A stretch of DNA of 64,000 nt, from positions 6,189,001-6,253,000 of the forward strand of contig NZ_CP163439.1 of assembly GCF_041052385.1 (NCBI RefSeq). The letters are read 5' to 3'. The stretch is from Streptomyces sp. R28. GTDB taxonomy: Bacteria; Actinomycetota; Actinomycetes; Streptomycetales; Streptomycetaceae. The number at the start of each line of letters is the position of its first letter. Positions within the stretch are counted from its first letter, which is position 1. Position numbers and translations under genes: made by a program. Shown one piece after another: positions 42,620-49,977 of the stretch. The notes below the pieces were generated by a model. That model saw nothing but the letters and a program-made list of their open reading frames with translations, was not told the origin of the DNA and made no database searches.

Positions 42620-43479
42620 ACCTCCCCGGCCAGGTGGACGCGATCCCCGCCGCCCCGCAGCTCGAACCGCCCGCCCTCCGCGGCGTACGTCACCGTCCCC
42701 GGCAGCAGCACCGGCGCCTTGAACTCCGCCCGTAGCAGCACCGCCTGAGGTGTGCCGTGCGCGGCGAGGCAGCGGGCCACCGTCCACATGCCGTGCGCGA
42801 TGGCCCGGGGGAAGCCGAACAGGCGGGCCGTGAGCGGGTGGAGGTGGATGGGGTTCCGGTCACCGGAAGCGGCACCGTAGCGCCGCCCGATGTCGTCGGC
42901 GAGCCGCCATTCGTCGAGGGCGGGCAGGGGCTTGCGCTCCTCCTGCGCGTCCTTCTGTACGTGCTTCTGTATGTCCTTCACCGGCGGGGCCGCCTGGCGG
43001 CCGTCAGTGCGGTGCCGGGCCAGGTACGTGCTCCTGGACTCCCACACGACCTGCCCGCCCGACCGCACCGAGGTGACCACGCCGGCCTCCGTGCCCCGCC
43101 GATGAGGCGCCAGCTCGTCCACGTACACGGCGAGTTCGTACTCCCCGGTGGCCGTCAGCGCCGTGTGCCGGGTGATCTCGATCGACGTATGGACGAGTCC
43201 GAGCAGCGGCAGCGGAAAGTCCCGGCCGCTCATCAGCCGCATGGCGAGCGGGAAGCCCAGCACATGCGGATACGTCACCGGCAGCGAGTCGTCGCCGGTC
43301 GGGAAGCCGCACACCCGCTCGTATGCGGCGAGCCGGGTCAGGTCGATGCGTACACCGGGCAGTTCGAGCCGGGTGCGCGGGTAGTCGGCGTCCGGGCGGG
43401 GCCGCTTGAAGGGGGACAGGAGCGCGCCCCGTGCGAGGAGGGGGCCCAGCGCCGGGGAACGGGTCAGCGTGGTCTGCAT
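42601..43479 (-). CDS. MaoC-like 3-hydroxyacyl dehydratase
   Basis: This 292-residue double hot-dog protein has the hydratase motif GAASGDRNPIHLHPLTARLFGFPRAIAHGMW in its second half, with the catalytic Asp and His. The organisation matches mycobacterial HtdX, which lies beside fabG4 and fadA2. Its ATG overlaps the FabG stop, so the two are coupled. Its 3' end overlaps the convergent TetR gene. Confidence 0.9.
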   Translation of the reverse strand: MQTTLTRSPALGPLLARGALLSPFKRPRPDADYPRTRLELPGVRIDLTRLAAYERVCGFPTGDDSLPVTYPHVLGFPLAMRLMSGRDFPLPLLGLVHTSIEITRHTALTATGEYELAVYVDELAPHRRGTEAGVVTSVRSGGQVVWESRSTYLARHRTDGRQAAPPVKDIQKHVQKDAQEERKPLPALDEWRLADDIGRRYGAASGDRNPIHLHPLTARLFGFPRAIAHGMWTVARCLAAHGTPQAVLLRAEFKAPVLLPGTVTYAAEGGRFELRGGGDRVHLAGEVYPLAS

Positions 43480-44777
43480 CAGGCCCCCAGCAGGCTCTGC
43501 CCGCACACCCGGACGACCTGCCCGTTGACCGCGCCCGACCCCGGATGCGCCAGCCACGCCGTCGTCTCGGCGACATCGATCGGCAGCCCTCCTTGCGCGA
43601 GGGAGTTCATACGGCGGCCGGCCTCACGGATGAACAGCGGCACCGCGGCGGTCATCTTCGTCTCGATGAAGCCGGGCGCGACCGCGTTGACCGTCACCCC
43701 GTGCTCGGCGAGCGCACGCGGCGCGAGGGAGCGGACCAGGCCCGCGATGCCCGCCTTGCTCGCCCCGTAGTTGGTCTGCCCGGCGTTCCCGGCCAGCCCC
43801 GCGATCGACGCCGTCGCCACGATTCGGCCGCCCCGCCGGAGCGTCCCGCTCGCCAGCAGCGCGTCCGTCGTGCGCAGCACGCTCGCCAGATTGACGTCGA
43901 GCACCGAACTCCAGCGCTCGGCGGGCATGTTGACCAGCCGCCGGTCGCGGGTGATGCCGGCGTTGTGGATGAGGACGTCCAGTCCGTCGGGCAGCGCCGC
44001 CGCGATGCGCTCGCCCGCGTCGGGCGCGGTGATGTCGAGCGCGAGGGCGGTGCCGCCGAGCCGGTCGGCCACGCGCCGCGCGTCCTGTTCGGCCTGCGGT
44101 ACGTCGAGTACGACGACCCGGGCGCCGTCCCGGGCCAGCGTCTCGGCGACCGCCTCACCGATGCCGCGCGCGCCGCCGGTGACGAGGGCGGTGCGGCCGC
44201 TGAGGGGGCGGTCGGGGGCGGCGGGCGCCCCGCTCTCGTCGTAGGCACCGACCTCGATCACCTGGCCGCCGACGTACGCCGACTTGGGGGAGAGGAGGAA
44301 ACGCAGGGTCGACTCGGCGGCGCGGGCGTCCGTCAGCCGTACGAGATTCACGGTGCGGCCTCGCCCGATCTCCTTGCCGAGCGAGCGGGTGAAGCCCTCC
44401 AGGGCCTGCTGGGCGGCAGCCTGGTGGTGATCGGCGGCGTCGAGGGGCGCACCGAGGACGACGATCCGGCCGCTCGCGGCAACCGACCGTACGACGGGGT
44501 GGAGGGCCGCGTGCACCTCGGCGAGCGTCTCGACGTCCAGGACTCCAGTGGCGTCCAGGAGCACGGCGGCGGGCTTCTCGGAGGAGGCCGTCAGGCCGAG
44601 GCCCACGTCCGTCAGCTCCAGGTCCGACTTGCCGGCCGTGAGGAGCAGCCGGTCACCCTCCAGGGCGGGCCGCTCGGGTGACCAGCGTTTCAGCGCGGCG
44701 GGCTGTGGCAACCCGAGGCGGCGGGTGAGGAAGCGGCCGGGCGCGGTGCCGGTGAAGGTCAGATAGCGGTCGGCCAT
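43479..44777 (-). CDS. High-molecular-weight 3-oxoacyl-ACP reductase (FabG4-like)
   Basis: This 432-residue protein has an N-terminal degenerate Rossmann half (about 1-205) and a C-terminal SDR domain with TGGARGIGEAVAETL and the catalytic Ser/Tyr/Lys region (VATASIAGLAGNAGQTNYGASKAG). The length and two-domain form match FabG4 rather than house-keeping FabG. It is divergent from the thiolase gene, with which it forms a fatty-acid elongation or beta-oxidation set. Confidence 0.92.
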   Translation of the reverse strand: MADRYLTFTGTAPGRFLTRRLGLPQPAALKRWSPERPALEGDRLLLTAGKSDLELTDVGLGLTASSEKPAAVLLDATGVLDVETLAEVHAALHPVVRSVAASGRIVVLGAPLDAADHHQAAAQQALEGFTRSLGKEIGRGRTVNLVRLTDARAAESTLRFLLSPKSAYVGGQVIEVGAYDESGAPAAPDRPLSGRTALVTGGARGIGEAVAETLARDGARVVVLDVPQAEQDARRVADRLGGTALALDITAPDAGERIAAALPDGLDVLIHNAGITRDRRLVNMPAERWSSVLDVNLASVLRTTDALLASGTLRRGGRIVATASIAGLAGNAGQTNYGASKAGIAGLVRSLAPRALAEHGVTVNAVAPGFIETKMTAAVPLFIREAGRRMNSLAQGGLPIDVAETTAWLAHPGSGAVNGQVVRVCGQSLLGA

Positions 44778-44864
44778 GTAAGTCCCACTCCCCGTACGCT
44801 CCGTACTGACTCCGGAGTAAGGTTACCCGAGGTAAGCCATGGTGGACGTGAGGAGTGGGTGGAG

Positions 44865-46151
44865 ATGAGTCCCGTGAGACCACCGGTGGCCCGGCGCGTG
44901 GCGATCATCGGCGGCACGCGCATCCCGTTCGCCCGCTCCGACGGCCCGTACGCCACCGCCTCCAACCAGGACATGCTCACGGCCGTGATCGACGGCCTGG
45001 CCGAGCGGTACGGGCTCGGCGATGCGGGCGCGGTCGGTGAGGTGGTCGCCGGGGCCGTGCTCAAGCACAGCCGGGACTTCAATCTCGCCCGCGAGACCGT
45101 CCTCGGCTCGAAGCTGGACTCGCGCACGCCCGCGTACGACATCCAGCAGGCCTGCGGCACCGGCCTCCAGGCCGTCATCGCCGCCGCCAACAAGATCGCG
45201 CTCGGCCAGACCGAGTCGGCGATCGCGGGCGGTGCCGACACGACGAGCGACGCGCCCCTCGGCGTCAACGACGAGCTGCGCCGCATCCTGCTTCAGGCCC
45301 GGCGGGCCAAGTCCCTCGGCGGGCGGCTCAAGGCGCTGACCCGGGTACGTCCCGCCCACCTCGTCCCCGACATCCCCCGCAACGCCGAGCCCCGCACGAA
45401 GCTGTCCATGGGCGAGCACGCCGCCGTCACCGCCCGGGCCTGGGGCATCTCCCGCGAGGCCCAGGACGAGCTGGCGGCGACGAGTCACCAGCGGCTGGCG
45501 GCGGCGTACGACCGCGGCTTCTTCGAGGACCTGGTCGTGCCCTTCCGGGGGGTGGAGCGTGACCAGAATCTGCGGCCCGGTTCGACGCCGGAGAAACTCG
45601 CCGCGCTGAAGCCGGTGTTCGGCCTCGACCAGCCCGACCCGACCATGACGGCGGGCAATTCGACGCCGCTCACGGACGGCGCGGCGGTGGTGCTGCTGGC
45701 GAGCGAGGAGTGGGCGCGACGGAGAGGTCTCGAACCACTGGCGTACCTCAGCGCGTGCGAGACGGCGGCTGTGGACTTCGTGCGGGGCGATGTGGCGGGC
45801 GGCGAGGACGGTCTGCTGATGGCACCGGCGTACGCGGTCCCGCGCATGCTGGAGCGGGCCGAACTCACCCTCCCCGACTTCGACTTCGTCGAGGTCCACG
45901 AGGCCTTCGCGTCCCAGGTGCTGGCCACGCTGGCGGCGTGGGAGAAGCGGGGGCTCGGCCCCGTGGACCGCGTCCGGCTGAACGTGGTGGGCTCGTCCCT
46001 GGCCACCGGTCACCCCTTCGCGGCGACCGGCGCCCGGATCGTGGCGACGCTGGCCAAGTCGCTGTCCGAGCAGGGTGGTTCGGGGCGCGGGCTGGTCTCC
46101 GTCTGTGCGGCCGGCGGGCAGGGCGTGACAGTGATCCTCGATCGAAACTGA
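44865..46151 (+). CDS. Acetyl-CoA C-acyltransferase (thiolase)
   Basis: This 428-residue thiolase has the nucleophilic Cys in IQQACGTGLQAVIAAANKI, the GGxxxTS segment AGGADTTSDAP, the catalytic His in NVVGSSLATGHPFAATGARI, and the C-terminal Cys in VCAAGGQG. It corresponds to the FadA2/FadI type. ATG 44865 is preferred, with AGGAG 9 bases upstream, over the GTG two codons earlier. Confidence 0.93.
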   Translation: MSPVRPPVARRVAIIGGTRIPFARSDGPYATASNQDMLTAVIDGLAERYGLGDAGAVGEVVAGAVLKHSRDFNLARETVLGSKLDSRTPAYDIQQACGTGLQAVIAAANKIALGQTESAIAGGADTTSDAPLGVNDELRRILLQARRAKSLGGRLKALTRVRPAHLVPDIPRNAEPRTKLSMGEHAAVTARAWGISREAQDELAATSHQRLAAAYDRGFFEDLVVPFRGVERDQNLRPGSTPEKLAALKPVFGLDQPDPTMTAGNSTPLTDGAAVVLLASEEWARRRGLEPLAYLSACETAAVDFVRGDVAGGEDGLLMAPAYAVPRMLERAELTLPDFDFVEVHEAFASQVLATLAAWEKRGLGPVDRVRLNVVGSSLATGHPFAATGARIVATLAKSLSEQGGSGRGLVSVCAAGGQGVTVILDRN

Positions 46152-46362
46152 ATGCCCCTCACATAACCCCCGACGTTGCACATACCCGGCCCCGGACCAC
46201 CCCCGAACCCGCACAACCCCCACACGCGGGCGCCGTACGATCGCCTGCCTAACCAGCGGTAACCCTTTCCGCAGGCCTCGGCAGGTGAACGCCACGGTGC
46301 GCGAGGCACGTACTCATGCAGCAAGCAGTTTCTTCGCTGCACGCCCGCCGCAGGAGCCGCCC

Positions 46363-48291
46363 GTGTCCACCCCGCTTCCCTCCTTCGCCCCGTCGGCCGC
46401 CTTCGACGACGCTCCCGGACCGATCCTGGTGCAGCCCGAGACGCGGCGGCTGGACGGCGTGGTACGGGAGGCGTACGTAAGGCCGTTCGCGCCGGAGGTG
46501 ACCCACGGGTCGCTCGCGGACCTGCCCTTCGACAACGCGGGCGCGGCCCCGGACGCGGTGGTCCTCAGCCGTAAGGGCGGGGACGGGCAGTGGTCCGACG
46601 TGACGGCGGCCGAGTTCGCCGAGCAGGTGCAGGCGGTGGCCAAGGGGCTCGTCGCCGAGGGGCTGATGCCCGGGGACCGGATCGCCGTCATGGCGCGTAC
46701 GCGCTACGAGTGGACGCTCCTCGACTTCGGCGCCTGGGCGGCCGGTCTCGTCACGGTCCCCGTCTACCCCACGTCCTCCCTCTTCCAGACCCGCTGGATC
46801 CTCCAGGACTCGGGGGCGGTGGCCCTGGTCACCGAGACCGCCGCCCAGGCGGCCGCCCTCGGCCCCGAACTGGACCGCGTGCCCGACCTGCGCCACATGT
46901 GGGTGATGGAGAAGGGACACGTGGAGCGGCTGGCGGAGCTGGGCGCGCAGCAGCCGGACGGCGAAGTGGGCGTACGGCGCGGCATGCTGGTGCCGGACAC
47001 GCTGGCGACGCTCGTCTACACCTCGGGCACGACGGGCCGCCCCAAGGGCTGCGCCCTGACGCACGGCAACTTCTTCGCCGAGGTGGACAACGCGGTCGAG
47101 CTCCTCTACCCGATCTTCAAGACGAGGACGAGCGAGGAGGCGTCGGTGCTGCTCTTCCTCCCCATGTCGCACGTCTTCGGCCGCATGGTGGCGGTGGCCT
47201 GCATCCGGGCCAGGGTCCGCCTCGGCCACGCCCCGAGCCTCAAGGCGGAGGACCTGCTGCCGGACCTGGCGGCCTTCCGCCCGACCTGTCTGCTGACCAT
47301 CCCCTACATGCTGGAGAAGGTCTTCAACAGCGCCCGCGCCAAGGCCGAGGCGGGCGGCCGCGTGTCCTCCTTCGACCGCGCGGCATCGGTCGCCGAGCGC
47401 TACGGCGAGGCGATGGAGGCCCGGCAGGCGGGGACGGGCGGTGGCCCGAACGCGGCGCTCAGGACGAGCCGCGCCTTCTACGACCCCCTGGTCTACCGCC
47501 GTATCCGCAACGCCATGGGCGGCCGCGTGAAGTACGCGATCTGCGGCGGCTCACCGCTCGGCCGCCGGCTGGCCGCCTTCTACGCGGGCGCGGGCATCGA
47601 GATCTACGAGGGCTACGGCCTGACGGAGACGACGGGCGCGTCCACGGTCACTCCGCCCCTGAAGCCCCGCCTGGGTACGGTGGGCTGGCCCCTGCCCGGC
47701 ACCCGGATCCGTATCGCCGCGGACGGCGAGATCCTCATCGCCGGCGACCAGGTGCTGCGCGGCTACTGGGACCCGGCGGCGGGCGGCGTGGTCCCGGCCT
47801 CGGCGGACGGCTGGCTGGCCACCGGAGACATCGGCGCCCTGGACGACGAGGGCTACCTCACGATCACCGGCCGCAAGAAGGAACTGCTGATCACGGCGGG
47901 TGGCAAGAGCGTGGCCCCGGCGCCCCTGGAGAACTGGCTGCGCTCGCACCCCCTGATCTCGCAGTGCATCGTCCTGGGCGACCGCCGCCCTTACGTCTCC
48001 GCGCTGATCACCCTGGACATGCACGGCATCACCCACTGGCGCCGGATGAACGGCAAGCATCCAGTCCCCGCGGAACTCCTCGTGAACGACGACGAGTTGA
48101 GGGCGATCCTGCAACGCGCCGTGGACGAGGCCAACAAACTGGTCTCCCGCCCGGAGTCCATCCGCCGCTTCGCGATCCTGCCGACCGACTTCACGGAGAT
48201 GGACGGCCATCTGACGCCGTCGATGAAGCTGCGGCGGGAGGCGGTCATGCGGGACTTCGCGGCCGAAGTGGAGGGCTTGTACGCCCAGTAG
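46363..48291 (+). CDS. Long-chain acyl-CoA synthetase (AMP-forming)
   Basis: This 642-residue adenylate-forming enzyme has the P-loop motif LVYTSGTTGRPKGC, GYGLTETTGAST, the STGD-equivalent WLATGDIG, and ITGRKKELLITAGGKSVAP. The GTG at 46363 with GGAG upstream is taken; the frame extends 26 codons further without a better site. It resembles FadD15-type ligases and complements the neighbouring fatty-acid genes. Confidence 0.9.
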   Translation: MSTPLPSFAPSAAFDDAPGPILVQPETRRLDGVVREAYVRPFAPEVTHGSLADLPFDNAGAAPDAVVLSRKGGDGQWSDVTAAEFAEQVQAVAKGLVAEGLMPGDRIAVMARTRYEWTLLDFGAWAAGLVTVPVYPTSSLFQTRWILQDSGAVALVTETAAQAAALGPELDRVPDLRHMWVMEKGHVERLAELGAQQPDGEVGVRRGMLVPDTLATLVYTSGTTGRPKGCALTHGNFFAEVDNAVELLYPIFKTRTSEEASVLLFLPMSHVFGRMVAVACIRARVRLGHAPSLKAEDLLPDLAAFRPTCLLTIPYMLEKVFNSARAKAEAGGRVSSFDRAASVAERYGEAMEARQAGTGGGPNAALRTSRAFYDPLVYRRIRNAMGGRVKYAICGGSPLGRRLAAFYAGAGIEIYEGYGLTETTGASTVTPPLKPRLGTVGWPLPGTRIRIAADGEILIAGDQVLRGYWDPAAGGVVPASADGWLATGDIGALDDEGYLTITGRKKELLITAGGKSVAPAPLENWLRSHPLISQCIVLGDRRPYVSALITLDMHGITHWRRMNGKHPVPAELLVNDDELRAILQRAVDEANKLVSRPESIRRFAILPTDFTEMDGHLTPSMKLRREAVMRDFAAEVEGLYAQ

Positions 48292-48329
48292 CGGCGGTGC
48301 GCGGGAGACGCCCTCCCTCACCTCCATGC

Positions 48330-48650
48330 GGCATGTGAGGCAGCTCACTTGGCTGAGGAAGTTGCGGGCCGCGAGGAAACTGGACCGGTCGCGGGCGGTG
48401 ATCGACTCTTCGCACGTGCGAGCTGCTCGGCGGGGCCCAAAAGCGGTCCCAGCCCGGTCGACCGCGCACGCCCGGGCAGCAGACACCACCTCATCGTCGA
48501 CGCCCAGGGCATCCCGCTCGCGGTGTCGCTGACCGGCGGCAACCGCAACGACGTCACCCAACTGCTGCCCCTGCTGGACAAGGACGACATCGACGAGGTC
48601 TTCCTCGGGCTCGCCACCTGCCTGATCACTTACCGGCATGTGCAGCGCCC
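48330..48650 (+). pseudogene. Decayed IS5-family transposase
   Basis: Three fragments of one IS5-type transposase are present. KLDRSRAVIDSSHVRAARRGPK in one frame runs into SGPSPVDRARPGSRHHLIVD and GIPLAVSLTGGNRNDVTQLLPLLD in the next frame; one A appears missing in the run around 48441. DDIDEVFLGLATCLITYRHVQR, the normal C-terminal end, is then fused directly after it. About half of the DDE domain has been deleted. The element is inactive. Confidence 0.85.
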
Positions 48651-48878
48651 TTCTCAGCGCCTCTTAGAGTTCGTCCGCAAGGCGGCGGCTCCCCCCCACC
48701 ACCGCTTCGGTTGCGGCGGGGACGGTTCTGTAACAGCCGTACGTCATTTCGGGCGGCGGCACCTGTGATGTGGTCGCCGAACCGTTGCCGGACCACCGAG
48801 ACATACGGCCGGTCTCCTTGGGTCTGGCCGGGGCACACCCGCCCCGGCCGGAACCCGACACCATCCCAAGGAGCCACC
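48651..48878. other. Gap upstream of the secreted RNase gene
   Basis: This stretch of about 230 bases holds the end of the transposase remnant, a run of C (from 48690) and an AAGGAG ribosome site before the RNase ATG. No further gene was seen. Confidence 0.4.
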
Positions 48879-49523
48879 ATGTCCTCGACCGAGGCATTGG
48901 AGACCCCGCGCGAAAAGCGCTCCCTGTCGTCCCGACTGCGCGCTCACGCCCACAAGGCCGTGATCCCGGCCATGCTGCTCAGCGTCACCGTCGGCGGACT
49001 CGTCCTGACCACCACCGCGAACGCCGCCGATTCCCCCCAGTGCCCCCCTAACAACGGGGCGTCCTCCTGCGGGGCGCCCGACAAGGGCAAGGCGCCGGTC
49101 ACGGGTGACGAACAGCACCCCGGAACGCTGACGCAGGGAAAGATGCAGGCCGTCACCCTGGACTACTGGCGGCGCTTCGGCTGGCCGAACTGGCGCGGCA
49201 TCGGCGACCGTGACGCCTCCTGGTCGGTCGAGAATTGGGTCGACCAGCGCGGTGACCGGCACCAAAGGTGGATCGAGACGGGCGGCCGGTACTACGACAA
49301 CGGCGACTCTCTCCGGGACTTCATGAACAGGGGCGATGCGGGCTCGTCGTCGCGGAACTACCAGGGAACGTTCCAGGAGTACATCGCGCACTACTTCGAC
49401 CACGACCCCAGCGGGGAGGGCGAGAGGACGGGCCAGGACCGGTTCGTGCGTGCGATCAACACCGGTGACGTGTGGTTCACGCGGGACCACTACAAGAGCT
49501 TCACCTACCTCGGTAAGTTCTAG
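48879..49523 (+). CDS. Secreted barnase/RNase-T1-like ribonuclease
   Basis: This 214-residue protein has a long signal sequence (hydrophobic core VIPAMLLSVTVGGLVLTTTA, cleavage near ANA-ADS) and a C-terminal domain of microbial-RNase type. FQEYI, QDRFVR and TRDHYKSF line up with the Glu-Arg-His triad of barnase (E73, R87, H102), and DHYxxF is the family hallmark. The middle region (YWRRFGWPNWRGIGDRD) is unusual and may be a prodomain. It is an exported guanyl-type RNase or a toxin; no inhibitor gene (barstar type) is adjacent. Confidence 0.7.
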   Translation: MSSTEALETPREKRSLSSRLRAHAHKAVIPAMLLSVTVGGLVLTTTANAADSPQCPPNNGASSCGAPDKGKAPVTGDEQHPGTLTQGKMQAVTLDYWRRFGWPNWRGIGDRDASWSVENWVDQRGDRHQRWIETGGRYYDNGDSLRDFMNRGDAGSSSRNYQGTFQEYIAHYFDHDPSGEGERTGQDRFVRAINTGDVWFTRDHYKSFTYLGKF

Positions 49524-49596
49524 TAAGTCACAGGGTCGGCACCTCCCGGGGCCAGGAACGCATCGTTCCACTACCTCGGCCGCTGGTAGCCGACGG
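49524..49596 (+). other. Possible duplicated RNase 3' end
   Basis: About 40 bases after the RNase stop, CAGGAACGCATCGTTCC and then a frame reading ASFHYLGRW-stop resemble the end of an RNase gene (the intact one ends KSFTYLGKF). This may be the scar of a tandem copy. Confidence 0.35.
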
Positions 49597-49626
49597 GCGC
49601 CCGCCGGGCAGACCCCCGGCGGGCGC
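49597..49626 (+). terminator. GC-rich hairpin after the RNase gene
   Basis: A perfect 12-bp stem (49597-49608 with 49615-49626) and 6-base loop end the RNase transcript; it also lies beyond the 3' end of the opposite-strand kinase remnant. Confidence 0.75.
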
Positions 49627-49689
49627 GCCTGCGCTCCCACCCCCCAGCCCGGAAGAACGACATGAACACCACCGCGCCCTGACTCGCCG

Positions 49690-49977
49690 CCCATGGCGTG
49701 CCGCCCCGAGATACGTGACACGGACCCCGTCCCGCACGGCCTTCGCCACCGCTGCCGGCAGATCCGGCGGGTTGACCCGTGCCGGGGACTTGCGGGCCGC
49801 CGCGCAGTCGTACGCGGCACCGACCAGTCCAGCTGCCGGTCGAACTCGGCGCGGGCGGTGGAGAGTTGGCCGGCGGCGGTGGGCCAGGACCCGACCGTCG
49901 CCGCCACCGTGACGGCCGCCGCGGTCACGGCGAGGGCAGACCTTCGCGCCGATGTTCGTGGACCGGTGCCGCCTCAT
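49690..49977 (-). pseudogene. Sensor histidine kinase N-terminal remnant
   Basis: The ATG at 49977 overlaps the regulator stop (ATGA), as expected for a response-regulator/kinase operon. Pieces in two frames read like the start of an actinobacterial sensor kinase: MRRHRSTNIGAKV, a membrane-type segment (VTAAAVTVAATVGSW), then TARAEFDRQLDW and YDCAAARKSPARVNPPDL ... VRVTYLGAARHG. The frame changes twice and the sequence then ends with no kinase core. The gene is dead. Confidence 0.65.
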
